Source of the DNA: Betaproteobacteria bacterium
GTDB lineage: Bacteria > Pseudomonadota > Gammaproteobacteria > Burkholderiales > Burkholderiaceae_C
Direction: 5' to 3'
DNA length: 64,000 nt
NCBI GenBank assembly: GCA_016704535.1
Contig: JADIZZ010000010.1
Span: forward strand, 1-64,000
Below are positions 41,089 to 49,470 of this stretch, piece by piece. A program made the translations under genes and the position numbers. A model generated the notes under the pieces. It was given only the letters and a program-made list of their open reading frames with translations. It was not told the DNA's origin and searched no databases. The number at the start of each line of letters is the position of its first letter. The first letter of the stretch is position 1.

Positions 41089-41640
41089 TCACGGCTTGTA
41101 GAAGGACAGCGTGACCTCGCCCAGGCGGAAGCCGAACTTGCTCATGACCGCCTTGTTCAGCATCACCTTGTCGTCCATCAGGTACATCCAGTCGTCGAAC
41201 TGCACCTCGTAGACCTTGCCGTCCACCGGCAGGCTGAGCGTGTAGCGCCAGTTCAGCGCGTTGCCGGAGGCCTGGCCCTCGGCAACGCCGACCACGTCGT
41301 CGGCGCGGCCGGTCCAGCGGCCATTGCCTTCGTCGGTGAGGCGCCAGACACGGCGTTCGGTCTTGCCGTCGCTGTAGGTGAATCGTTCGTCCAGCGTGCC
41401 CTCCTTGCCGTTCCAGCTGCCCGTCATCTGCACCGTGAAGCGGCGGGCCACCTTGCCCGCTCGGTCAGTGAAGATGCCGTGTGCGACCAGGGGGCCGTTG
41501 AAGTAGGTCTTGAGGTCGAGCACCGGTTTCTCGGCGGCGTAGTCGGCCGGCGTCGGTGCCGAGGCGCAGCCGGCGAGCACGGCAGCGCCCAGGGCGAAGA
41601 TGCCGACGAGCAGCGTCAGGCGTTTCCAGAGGGAATTCAT
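41089..41640 (-). CDS. DUF3833 lipoprotein
   Basis: A 183-residue predicted outer-membrane lipoprotein: a signal peptide with lipobox LAGC, then the DUF3833 domain (LDLKTYFNGPLVAHGIFTDRAGKVARRFTVQMTGSWNG). Its beta-rich composition (WRYTLSLPVDGKVYEVQFDDWMYLMDD) suggests a lipocalin-like barrel. The ATG overlaps the MFS stop by four bases. DUF3833 regularly occurs with chalcone-isomerase-like and Cfa-type genes; its biochemical role is unknown. Confidence 0.9.
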   Translation of the reverse strand: MNSLWKRLTLLVGIFALGAAVLAGCASAPTPADYAAEKPVLDLKTYFNGPLVAHGIFTDRAGKVARRFTVQMTGSWNGKEGTLDERFTYSDGKTERRVWRLTDEGNGRWTGRADDVVGVAEGQASGNALNWRYTLSLPVDGKVYEVQFDDWMYLMDDKVMLNKAVMSKFGFRLGEVTLSFYKP

Positions 41641-42947
41641 GGCCGGGTTTCCTTGCGTAACCAGAGTGTCCAGAGCAGCCCCGCGGCGCCGAGCTTCAGC
41701 GCGCAGGGCAGGATGCAGTAGGCCAGCGTCAGCGCACGCAGCGCGCCTTCGTCCTGGCCGCCGGGGCTGTAGCCGAAAACGCCCAGCAGCGGCAGCGCGA
41801 TGCCTGCGGCCAGCGCCAGGTTGAGCTTGGTGGCGAAGTTCCACCAACCGAAGTAGGCCCCCTCCAGCTTCTGGGCGTGGCCCGCGCGCTGGATCACGCC
41901 GGTGAGCAGCGCGCCGGGCAGCGTGAGGTCGGCGCCCAGCGCGAAGCCGCTGGCCACGCAGACGGCCGTGAAGGCAGCCACGTCACCGGCGCCCAGCAGG
42001 GCCGCCCAGGCGAAGGTGACGATGGCCACCACCATGCCGACGGCCCAGGCCCAGGCCAGACCCAGGCGCGCCACCAGGCGCACCCAAAGCGGCATGCTCA
42101 AGGCGCCGGCGGCGAAGTAGCTGGCCAGGAACAGCGGCTCGAAGTCGGGCGCCTGCAGGCGGTCGCGGATGAAGAACAGCACCAGCGTCGCCGGTACCGC
42201 GCTGGCCACGCCGTTGAGCAGGTAGACCGCCAGCAGGCGGCGGAAGGCCGGCACGCGCAGCGGCAAGGCCAGGCTGGGCAGCGTGGCCGGAGCGGCCTCG
42301 ATGCGCGGCCGGGGCGCGCGCGCCAGCAGCGCCACGCCGGTGGCCAGCAACAGCGTGAAGACAATGCCGGTCACCGACAAGCCGGCCACCGAAGGCAGCA
42401 CGCTGGCCACCAGCACGCCCAGCAGCGCCAGGCCCTCGCGCCAGGAAACGATGCGCGCACGTTGCCCTTCGTCACCGCCCAGGCGCGCGCCCCACGCCTG
42501 GTGCAGCACGCTCAGCACGCTGTAGCTCAGGTAGGTGACGGCCAGCAGCGCGCCGCACCACCACAGCAGCGCCTCGGTGCCCTGCACGGCGGGGAAGAAG
42601 AGGCCGCGGAAGCCCAGCGCGAGCACGACCGCGGCGATTACCGCGGCCATCAGCACGCGCGCCGCCGACACCGTGAACCAGCCGTCGACCAGGCGCCCGA
42701 TCCACGGGTCGGCCATGGCGTCGAGCAGCCGCGCGCCCAGCAGCAGCGCGCCCAATGTCGCCAGCGGGATGCCGAACTCTGCGGCGTAGTGGTTGGGAAG
42801 CACCACGTACAGCGGCAGCGCCACGAAGGCCAGCGGCAGGCCCAGGCCGCCGTAGTTCAGGCCCTGCAGCCAGCCACCGCGCCAGGCCGTTGTGGCAGGC
42901 GCAGGGGGCGCGGTGGCGGCCACTGGGGCCACGGGCACCGGCGTCAC
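41637..42947 (-). CDS. MFS transporter (GPH sugar:cation symporter-like)
   Basis: A 436-residue permease with about 12 transmembrane helices. It begins after a short Pro/Val leader at GLNYGGLGLPLAFVALPLYVVLPNHYAAEFG and contains the loop GARLLDAMADPWIGRLVDGW, which is characteristic of the GPH branch. The GTG start is coupled to the preceding stop (GTGA). In the Rhodobacter ChrR regulon an MFS gene occupies the same place. It may flip or export a lipid or fatty-acid product rather than sugar (inference). Confidence 0.9.
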   Translation of the reverse strand: MTPVPVAPVAATAPPAPATTAWRGGWLQGLNYGGLGLPLAFVALPLYVVLPNHYAAEFGIPLATLGALLLGARLLDAMADPWIGRLVDGWFTVSAARVLMAAVIAAVVLALGFRGLFFPAVQGTEALLWWCGALLAVTYLSYSVLSVLHQAWGARLGGDEGQRARIVSWREGLALLGVLVASVLPSVAGLSVTGIVFTLLLATGVALLARAPRPRIEAAPATLPSLALPLRVPAFRRLLAVYLLNGVASAVPATLVLFFIRDRLQAPDFEPLFLASYFAAGALSMPLWVRLVARLGLAWAWAVGMVVAIVTFAWAALLGAGDVAAFTAVCVASGFALGADLTLPGALLTGVIQRAGHAQKLEGAYFGWWNFATKLNLALAAGIALPLLGVFGYSPGGQDEGALRALTLAYCILPCALKLGAAGLLWTLWLRKETRP

Positions 42948-43507
42948 GAAGGGCGCAGCCCGAGCAGCTGTTCGCGCATCGCCGGCTCCGAGGTGCGCGG
43001 CGAGAGCCAGATGCCGAAGAACATGCGTGCGAAGTCGGCCTCGCGCGGCTCGCCGCGCAGGCGGCCGTTGACGTAGAAACGCGCGCCGGTGCCGGGCAGG
43101 TTCACCCCGGTGATGCGGTCGCCGGCGTCGACGTCGGGGAAGAGCTGCTTCATGTTCCCCAACCAGCGTTCGGCCACGGGCTCGGCGATCTCGCCCTGAC
43201 GGCGCATTTCCACCAGCGAACGTTCGGCGATCTGTTCGCCCTTCAGGCTGCGCGCGTACAGCAGCTCCAGCGCGAAGGGCGAGGCCACCCAGTCGGCGCC
43301 CGGGGGCTGCCCGCCGACCCACAGCCGGGCGTCGTAGACGCGCAGGCCGAAGAAGCGCAGCGTGGCCGAGCCCAGAGGCCGTGCGCCGGGCAGTTCACCG
43401 CTCAGTTCGGGCGGCAGACCGGTGGGCGCGGGCGACTGCGCGCGCACGCCCGTGGTCGCCAGAAGCGTGACGGCCAGCAACAGGCGGCGGCGCGAGGGCG
43501 CGTTCAC
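42944..43507 (-). CDS. Chalcone isomerase-like periplasmic protein
   Basis: A 187-residue exported protein. A signal peptide (RRRLLLAVTLLATTGVRA) is followed by a chalcone-isomerase-like domain: LGSATLRFFGLRVYDARLWVGG, ALELLYARSLKGEQIAERSLVEMRRQG and FYVNGRLRGEPREADFARMFFGIWLSPRT. Plant relatives include fatty-acid-binding proteins, which fits a lipid-related role better than flavonoid chemistry. It is coupled on both sides by GTGA overlaps. Confidence 0.87.
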   Translation of the reverse strand: MNAPSRRRLLLAVTLLATTGVRAQSPAPTGLPPELSGELPGARPLGSATLRFFGLRVYDARLWVGGQPPGADWVASPFALELLYARSLKGEQIAERSLVEMRRQGEIAEPVAERWLGNMKQLFPDVDAGDRITGVNLPGTGARFYVNGRLRGEPREADFARMFFGIWLSPRTSEPAMREQLLGLRPS

Positions 43508-44745
43508 GGTGCGCGGCGCAGCGTGAACTGCATGACGTTGGTGTTGCCGGTGTCGAAGGCGGCTTCGCAGTACGCCAGATAGAACTCCCAGATGTGCATG
43601 AAACGCTGGTCGAAGCCCAGCTGGCGCACCTGCGGATCCTGGTGCAGGAAGGCGGCGCGCCAGCGGCGCAGCGTCTCGGCGTAGTCGGGGCCGAAGGCGC
43701 ATTCGTTCACTACCTCCAGCCCGGCCTTGGCGGCCTCGGCGCGGAAGGCCTGCGGACTGGGCAGCAGGCCACCAGGGAAGATGTACTGCTGGATGAAGTC
43801 GGTGCCGCGCAGGTAGCGATCGAAGAGGTCGTCGCGGATCGTGATGGTCTGGATGCAGGCGCGGCCGCCGGGCTTCAGGCGCTGGCGCAGCGTCTGGAAG
43901 AAGCTGTCCCAGTACTCGCGGCCGACGGCCTCGAACATCTCGATGCTGGCGATGGCGTCGAAGGGCTCGTCGTCGATGTCGCGGTAGTCCTGCAGGCGCA
44001 GGTCGACACGTTCGGCCACGCCGTGACGCTGCATGCGTTCACGCGCGAAGGCCAGCTGCTCGGTCGACAGCGTGACCCCGGTGACGCGGGCGCCGAACTC
44101 GCCCGCCGCGCACTCGGCCAGCGCGCCCCAGCCGCAGCCGATCTCCAGCAGCCGCTGGCCCGGCTGCAGGGCGCATTCACGCAGCGCACGACGCACCTTG
44201 GCGTGCTGCGCCTCGTGCATGGGCTGGTCGTAGTTGCCTTCGAACAGCGCGCTGCTGTAGTTCATCGTCTCGTCCAGCCACAGGCGGTAGAACGGGTTGC
44301 CGATGTCGTAGTGGGCGTGGATGTTCTTGGCCGAGCCGCGGCGCGAGTTGCGGTTCAGCAGGTGCTTGACGCGGTAGGCCAGGCGGCCCCACCAGGTGCC
44401 GTAGACGACGGCGTCCACCGCGTCGCGGTTGGCGATGAAGAGCTTGAGCAGCGCGGCCAGGTCGGGCGTGGTCCAGCTGCCGGCGATGTAGCTCTCGGCA
44501 AAGCCGATGTCACCGCTCTTCAGCGCCGCGGCGCAGACGCTCCAATCGTGCAGGCGAAGCGCGGCGCGCGGCTCACCGTGTTCACCGGCTTTGCCGAAGT
44601 GGGCCTGCGAGCCGTCGGGCAGCTGCACGTCCAGCGTGCCCACGCGCAGGCTCTTCAGCAGGCGGAACACGGCGCGCGCCGCCGCAGGGGCGGTGGGCGG
44701 CAGCACGGCGAGGGAAGACGCGGTGGAAACGTTGGAGGTGCTCAT
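43504..44745 (-). CDS. Cyclopropane-fatty-acyl-phospholipid synthase family methyltransferase (UfaM-like)
   Basis: A 413-residue SAM methyltransferase acting on membrane unsaturated acyl chains. The SAM motif is LLEIGCGWGALAECAA, with HYDIGNPFYRLWLDETMNYSSALF before it. Where E. coli Cfa has YSCAYW (Cys139) and LLHTIG (His266), both bicarbonate ligands, this protein has YSSALF and IQTITI. True ring closure is therefore doubtful. A methyl-adding role like that of UfaM, which makes the 11-methyl precursor of furan fatty acids, is plausible. The Glu of SIEMFEAVG is kept. The ATG at 44745 is preferred to TTG at 44754. Confidence 0.88.
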   Translation of the reverse strand: MSTSNVSTASSLAVLPPTAPAAARAVFRLLKSLRVGTLDVQLPDGSQAHFGKAGEHGEPRAALRLHDWSVCAAALKSGDIGFAESYIAGSWTTPDLAALLKLFIANRDAVDAVVYGTWWGRLAYRVKHLLNRNSRRGSAKNIHAHYDIGNPFYRLWLDETMNYSSALFEGNYDQPMHEAQHAKVRRALRECALQPGQRLLEIGCGWGALAECAAGEFGARVTGVTLSTEQLAFARERMQRHGVAERVDLRLQDYRDIDDEPFDAIASIEMFEAVGREYWDSFFQTLRQRLKPGGRACIQTITIRDDLFDRYLRGTDFIQQYIFPGGLLPSPQAFRAEAAKAGLEVVNECAFGPDYAETLRRWRAAFLHQDPQVRQLGFDQRFMHIWEFYLAYCEAAFDTGNTNVMQFTLRRAP

Positions 44746-44795
44746 GGCCGACAACTCGGAAGGCTGGAGGAAAGATGAAACGCTGGCGTTGCGTG

Positions 44796-44818
44796 GAGCG
44801 CCAGCGAGCTTGGGGGCC
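44796..44818. repeat. Inverted copy of the 39757-39779 repeat
   Basis: A 23-base exact inverted match to the core of the intergenic repeat at 39757. It lies in the only real gap of the operon, between DUF1365 and the Cfa-like gene, and may act as a transcript-processing or attenuation hairpin. Confidence 0.85.
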
Positions 44819-44824
44819 TCATGT

Positions 44825-45628
44825 TCATCGCGAGACGAAGGCCCGCGGTGGTGCCGGCTTGCCGTGGAAGGGCACCCGCTTCAGCCACAGCCGCAGCGCC
44901 TGCCAGTGGATGCGCGCGATCACGCCCAGCGTCATCAGCGGCATGCCGAAGAAGGCGGCGCGTGCGCTCTGCGGCGTCAGCGGCTGTAGCTGGCCCGAAA
45001 CGCTGGTCTGCAGCAGCGCGCCGCCTTCATCGTCGTGGTCGATGCGAGCCACCGTGCGTTCGGCCGTGCGCATGAAGCGGAAGCGGTACTGGCCCTGCAC
45101 CTCGCAGAAGGGCGAGACGTGGAAGACCTTGCGCGCCGTCAGCTCGCGGCCATAGCCCAGCCCGGTGCCGGCCAGCAGGTAGCAGTGACGCTCGCCGAAA
45201 GTGTTGTTGACCTCGGCGACGATGGCCGTAAGCCGGCCGTCGGCGCGGTGGCAGTACCAGAAACTCACCGGCTGGAAGACGAAGCCCAGCACCCGTGGGT
45301 AGGTGTGCAACCAGACCTCGCCATGGGCGTCGTTCACGCCTTCGGCCGCCAGCAGTTCTTCCAGCCAGGCCAGCGCGTCTTCGCGCCCGTCGCCATGGTC
45401 GCGGTCGTGGAAGCTCAGCAGGCCACGGCGGTTGCGCGGCAGGCCGGCACAGGGCTGCGCGCGCAGGCTGCGCATCGGCAACAGCACGAAGTAGGTGGGG
45501 TAGGCGAAGGCGTTGGCGGCCGGCCGCAGGCGGCGGTGGCGCACCACGCCCCGGCCCAGCAGTGCCCGCGCCGGCACAGCGGCGGTTGCGCCGATCACTG
45601 GAACGTGCTGGGCGACGGGGGTCGTCAT
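44825..45628 (-). CDS. DUF1365 protein
   Basis: A 267-residue cytoplasmic protein of the DUF1365 family: GRGVVRHRRLRPAANAFAYPTYFVLLPM, then HTYPRVLGFVFQPVSFWYCHRADGRLTAIVAEVNNTFGERHCYLL and KVFHVSPFCEVQGQYRFRF. It nearly always sits beside Cfa-like and FAD genes and is also in the Rhodobacter ChrR regulon, yet has no assigned reaction. The ATG overlaps the FAD-gene stop by four bases. Confidence 0.93.
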   Translation of the reverse strand: MTTPVAQHVPVIGATAAVPARALLGRGVVRHRRLRPAANAFAYPTYFVLLPMRSLRAQPCAGLPRNRRGLLSFHDRDHGDGREDALAWLEELLAAEGVNDAHGEVWLHTYPRVLGFVFQPVSFWYCHRADGRLTAIVAEVNNTFGERHCYLLAGTGLGYGRELTARKVFHVSPFCEVQGQYRFRFMRTAERTVARIDHDDEGGALLQTSVSGQLQPLTPQSARAAFFGMPLMTLGVIARIHWQALRLWLKRVPFHGKPAPPRAFVSR

Positions 45629-46917
45629 GCTGCGATCGCCTCCGGGGTGGCCTGCCACGAGTGGCGGACACGCTCGACGATGTCCAGCGCTGACATCAGC
45701 CCATCTTCGTGGAAGCCGTAGCGTGTCCAGGCGCCGCCGAACCACACGCCGCCGCGGCCCTGCAACGCCGGAAGCTGCTGCTGCGCGGCGATGGCCGCGC
45801 CGTCGAACACGGGGTGGCTGTACTCGAAGCTCTGCAGCACCTTCTGCGGCGCCGGTGGGTGCGCTGGGTCGGGGTTCAAGGACACCACCACCGGCTGCTG
45901 CCAGGGTAGGGGCTGCAAACGGTTGATGAGGTAGTGCAGGCAGACGGCCGCCTGCTCGCGGCCGGTATCCGCGGCGCGCGCGTAGTTCCAGGCTGCCCAT
46001 GCCAGCTTGCGTCGGGGCAGCACGGCGGCATCTGTATGCAGCACGGCCCGGTTGGGGTGGTAGCGGACGGCACCCAGCATGGCACGTTCGGCGTCGCTGG
46101 CATCGGCCAGCAGCGTGAGGCTCTGGTCGCTGTGGCAGGCCAGCACCACGTCGTCGAAGCGTTCGTTGCCCGCGTCGGTGCCCACCGTCACACCCCCGGG
46201 GCCGCGACGCACGCTGCGCACCGGCGTATTCAGCCGCGCGTCGGCGATGCCCTTCAGCAGCTTGGCGACGTAGTGCTTTGCGCCTCCCGTCACCGTGTAC
46301 CACTGCGGCCGGTTCGTCACCTGGATGAGGCCGTGGTTGTGGCAGAAGCGGATCATCGTGGAGATGGGAAATCGGAGCATCTGGTCGGTCGGGCAGCTCC
46401 AGATGCAGCCGATCATCGGCAGAAAGTACCACTCGCGGAAGGCGGTGTCGAAGCGGTGCTGGCCGAGGAAGTCGCCGATCGGTTGCGCGAGGTCGCTTTC
46501 GGCGCCGCGCTCGGCGATAGCCGTGGTCAGTTCATTGAAGCGGCCGATGTCGGCCAGCATGCGCAGGAAACGCGGGCGCAGCAGGTTACGTCGCTGCGCG
46601 AACACGGTGTTGAGGTTGTTGCCGCTCCACTCCAGGCCGGCTTCGTGCACCTGCACCGAAAAGGACATGTCCGACGCGCAAGTGTCCACCCTGAGTTCGT
46701 CGAACAGCCGCACCAGGTTCGGGTAGGTGCGGTGGTTGAAGACGAGAAAGCCGGTGTCGACGCCGTGGGTATGGCCATCGAGAGTGACGTCCACGGTATG
46801 CGTGTGGCCGCCGAACCAGTTGCCGGCCTCGAACAGCGTCACGCGCGCATCGCGCGCCAGACGGTAGGCAGCCGCCAGACCCGTGATGCCCGAGCCCACC
46901 ACCGCCACGCGTTTCAA
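45625..46917 (-). CDS. FAD-dependent amine-oxidase-fold protein, first gene of the lipid operon
   Basis: A 430-residue flavoprotein of the COG2907 type. The dinucleotide loop is KRVAVVGSGITGLAAAYRLA at the N-terminus, and the C-terminal FAD contact is GVWFGGAWTRYGFHEDGLMSALDIVERV. Other family landmarks are FLVFNHRTYPNLVRLFDEL and FREWYFLPMIGCIWSCP. I chose TTG at 46917, since the dinucleotide loop then begins at residue 2-4 and GGGGGTG lies just upstream; GTG at 46935 is possible. In furan-fatty-acid pathways an FAD desaturase (UfaD) acts after the methylase, and this gene is a candidate. Confidence 0.88.
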   Translation of the reverse strand: MKRVAVVGSGITGLAAAYRLARDARVTLFEAGNWFGGHTHTVDVTLDGHTHGVDTGFLVFNHRTYPNLVRLFDELRVDTCASDMSFSVQVHEAGLEWSGNNLNTVFAQRRNLLRPRFLRMLADIGRFNELTTAIAERGAESDLAQPIGDFLGQHRFDTAFREWYFLPMIGCIWSCPTDQMLRFPISTMIRFCHNHGLIQVTNRPQWYTVTGGAKHYVAKLLKGIADARLNTPVRSVRRGPGGVTVGTDAGNERFDDVVLACHSDQSLTLLADASDAERAMLGAVRYHPNRAVLHTDAAVLPRRKLAWAAWNYARAADTGREQAAVCLHYLINRLQPLPWQQPVVVSLNPDPAHPPAPQKVLQSFEYSHPVFDGAAIAAQQQLPALQGRGGVWFGGAWTRYGFHEDGLMSALDIVERVRHSWQATPEAIAA

Positions 46918-46935
46918 GCTGCACCCCCGAACCAC

Positions 46936-47531
46936 GCATCGGGGACACCGCAGTGCGCGGTGTCCCCGGATGTAAAGCCTGCTGTGCGGCGCCCCGAAAC
47001 GAACGAGGGGGGGAGGAGGGAGGAGGAGAGACGCTTCGGGGTTGTCGTCAGGGAACCCAAACGTCCGCACAGCAGAGAAACCGTCATGTCGTTCAGCACC
47101 GGATGCAGCGCTGACTTGCCGCATGAGAAGGCGCGCCGGCGCAAAAGTTCCGTTCCCCAGCGCGGGCTTCGGTAAAGATGCGCGCCGCGCCTGGCCGCGG
47201 ACGCGGCGCCGCGCCATCCGCCCTTTGTCGTCCTGCCCATCGCTGCCTTTCCTGCTGCCTCTGTTGGCGACGGCGCTTTTCCCGACCCTTTGAGGGGACC
47301 CATTGGAAACTACTTAGTCGCGTTTTGACCGGATGGTAATCTATAGATCGGGGGAGTGGGGTAAATGGAAGAAGTCAGCGGTACGCTCGGAGGCCCGCCG
47401 AGCTGCGCCAGCTTGTCCTGATCAGGTCTTCCCAGTCGTGGGCCTGTCGCTCGATATCCCTGAGCAGGCCGCTATTCTGTCCAGGACGTGAAAGCCCGCA
47501 ACCTGCTGCCCACCGAAGAACCCGAGACACC
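46936..47531. promoter_or_regulatory. Divergent control region between the lipid operon and litR
   Basis: These 596 bases contain no supportable gene. A purine-rich block lies near 47000-47040. Around 47300-47350 is an AT-rich island, unusual here, with the perfect dyad ATCTATAGAT (47339-47348) next to TTGACC (47325-47330). A second dyad CCTGATCAGG lies at 47417-47426. These are the natural candidates for regulator and polymerase binding, but spacing of a full sigma-70 promoter could not be satisfied by eye. Confidence 0.5.
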
Positions 47532-48485
47532 ATGAACGACGCAGCACGTGACGCCGCCATCTCCCTGTCGATCGCCGCTGTCGAGCGCGACACCGGGCTG
47601 AGCAAGGACACCCTGCGTGTCTGGGAGCGCCGCTATGGCTTTCCGACGCCGGACCGCGACAGCTTCGGCGAGCGCGCCTATTCGCTGGTGCAGGTGGAGA
47701 AGCTGCGCATCGTCAAGCGCCTGCTCGACGCCGGCCACCGGCCGGGCCGCGTCGTGCCGCTGCCGCTGGACGCCCTGCAGCGACTGGCCAACGAGACCGT
47801 CGACCAGCCCCAACGCAGCGCCGAGGCCCTTCTCGGCGCGTCAGACCTGCGCGAGCACCTGGCGCTCATCCGCAGCCACGACGTGACGGGCCTGCGCAGC
47901 GCGCTGACGCACCTGCTGGCGCGTGTCGGCGTCGCGCGGTTCGTGCTCGAGGGGGTGGCGCCTCTGAGTGCCGCGGTGGGCGACGCCTGGGTCCGCGGTC
48001 AGATGGAGGTCTTCGAGGAGCACGCTCACACCGAAGTCGTGCAGACGGTGCTGCGGCAAGCCATTGCCGGCATTCCGGCGGCGGAAGAAGGCGCGCGGCC
48101 GCGAGTGCTGCTCACCACCTTCCCCGGTGAGCCGCACGGCCTGGGCCTGCTCATGGCACAGGCGATGTTCGCACTCGAAGGCTGCCATTGCATCTCGCTG
48201 GGCCTGCAGACGCCGGTATGGGACACCGTGCTCGCCGCGCGCGCCTACCGTACCGATATCGTGGGTTTGAGCTTCACCGGCTGCATGGGTCCGAACCAGA
48301 TCGTCGACGGCTTGGCCGAACTTGCCGCCAAGCTGCCGGCCACGGTACAGGTGTGGGCTGGCGGCAGCGCTCCTGTGCTGCACCGGCGTACCGTGCCGCG
48401 TGTGCGCGCACTGGCTGGCTTTGATGCGCTGGCGGGCGAACTGAGGCGCTGGCGCCAGGACGCTGCAGGCAGCGTGTCGCCGTGA
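47532..48485 (+). CDS. litR: LitR/CarH-type B12-dependent photoreceptor repressor (MerR family)
   Basis: A 317-residue regulator. Residues 10-75 form a MerR helix-turn-helix (SIAAVERDTGLSKDTLRVWERRYGFP). A helical cap carries W-x9-EH with Trp153, Glu163 and His164, and the Rossmann-like half has E-P-H-G-L-G with His202 as the likely lower cobalt ligand. These are the signatures of adenosylcobalamin-binding photoreceptors, which repress in the dark and release DNA when light breaks the Co-C bond. It is divergent from the FAD-Cfa operon, the typical target set. The MlrA branch without B12 is the main alternative, but the signatures argue against it. Confidence 0.88.
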   Translation: MNDAARDAAISLSIAAVERDTGLSKDTLRVWERRYGFPTPDRDSFGERAYSLVQVEKLRIVKRLLDAGHRPGRVVPLPLDALQRLANETVDQPQRSAEALLGASDLREHLALIRSHDVTGLRSALTHLLARVGVARFVLEGVAPLSAAVGDAWVRGQMEVFEEHAHTEVVQTVLRQAIAGIPAAEEGARPRVLLTTFPGEPHGLGLLMAQAMFALEGCHCISLGLQTPVWDTVLAARAYRTDIVGLSFTGCMGPNQIVDGLAELAAKLPATVQVWAGGSAPVLHRRTVPRVRALAGFDALAGELRRWRQDAAGSVSP

Positions 48486-48531
48486 TGACCCTGAGGTGAC
48501 AGGCAGGGGGGCCCTCCCTAAAATGCCCTGC

Positions 48532-49401
48532 ATGCAGCCCGCCAAAGCCATGTTGTACCCGGAGCTCTTTCGCCAGCTCGAAGCCGTGCGCTGGAACATG
48601 GAGAACGACATTCCGTGGGACAGCTTCGACGCCAGCCTGCTCACGGAGGAGCAGGCGCAGACGGTCAAGATGAACGCGATCACCGAGTGGGCGGCGTTGC
48701 CGGCCACGGAGATGTTTCTGCGCGACAACCGCGACGACAGTGACTTCAGCGCCTTCATGAGCGTCTGGTTCTTCGAGGAACAGAAGCACAGCCTGGTTCT
48801 GATGGAGTATCTGCGCCGCTTTCGCCCCGACCTCGTGCCCACCGAGGACGAGTTGCACGCCATACGCTTCGAGTTCGACCCCGCTCCGGCGTTGGAAACG
48901 CTGATGCTTCATTTCTGTGGCGAGATCCGCCTCAACCACTGGTACCGGCGCGCCGCCGAGTGGCACACGGAGCCCGTCATCCGCGCCATCTACGAGACGC
49001 TGGCACGAGACGAAGCACGTCATGGCGGTGCTTACCTGCGCTACATGAAGCGCGCGCTGGCCAAGTTCGGCGACGAGGCGCGTGCTGCCTTCGCAAAGAT
49101 CGGGGTGCTGATGGCCAGCGCGCGGCGTACTGCGCAGGCGCTGCACCCGACCAACCTGCACGTCAACATGCAGCTCTTTCCGCGCGACACCATCCAGAGC
49201 CGCATGCCCGACCCCGACTGGCTGCATCAATGGCTGGACAAGCAGATCCAGTTCGACGCCGTATGGGAAGGCAAAGTCGTCGAGCGCATCCTTCACAACA
49301 TGAGCCTGCTGCTGGAGCGCAGCTTCGCCAGCGTGCAGGAGCTCAACCGCTACCGTAAGGAAGTCGCGGCCAGCGTCGCGGCTCAGGCGCACCCCGCCTG
49401 A
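48532..49401 (+). CDS. Ferritin-like di-iron protein
   Basis: A 289-residue helical-bundle protein with two iron-binding repeats: Glu in ITEWAAL/PATEMF, EEQKH (ExxH), Glu in HFCGEIRLNHWY, and DEARH (ExxH). This is the arrangement of di-iron oxygenases and acyl-ACP-desaturase-like proteins rather than iron-storage ferritin. It follows litR by 46 bases in the same direction. The start is uncertain: ATG at 48523, 48532 or 48550 (MLYPELF). It may act with the neighbouring lipid genes as an oxygenase (inference). Confidence 0.83.
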   Translation: MQPAKAMLYPELFRQLEAVRWNMENDIPWDSFDASLLTEEQAQTVKMNAITEWAALPATEMFLRDNRDDSDFSAFMSVWFFEEQKHSLVLMEYLRRFRPDLVPTEDELHAIRFEFDPAPALETLMLHFCGEIRLNHWYRRAAEWHTEPVIRAIYETLARDEARHGGAYLRYMKRALAKFGDEARAAFAKIGVLMASARRTAQALHPTNLHVNMQLFPRDTIQSRMPDPDWLHQWLDKQIQFDAVWEGKVVERILHNMSLLLERSFASVQELNRYRKEVAASVAAQAHPA

Positions 49402-49470
49402 CGCACCAGCCCTCAGGGCCGGCCTCTGGTTTGGCCACGGTACGGGCGGCCTGTGCCTGCCCGGGCCGAT

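Noticed and set aside
41877..43076. A 399-codon plus-strand frame opposite the MFS gene
   Set aside because: Low-complexity Gln/His/Arg/Gly composition and no motifs; the leftward MFS gene has clear helices.
46936..47531. An ECF (RpoE/ChrR-type) promoter for the lipid operon
   Set aside because: No good match to the TGATCC and CGTA-type elements with correct spacing was found, and no rpoE-chrR genes are present.
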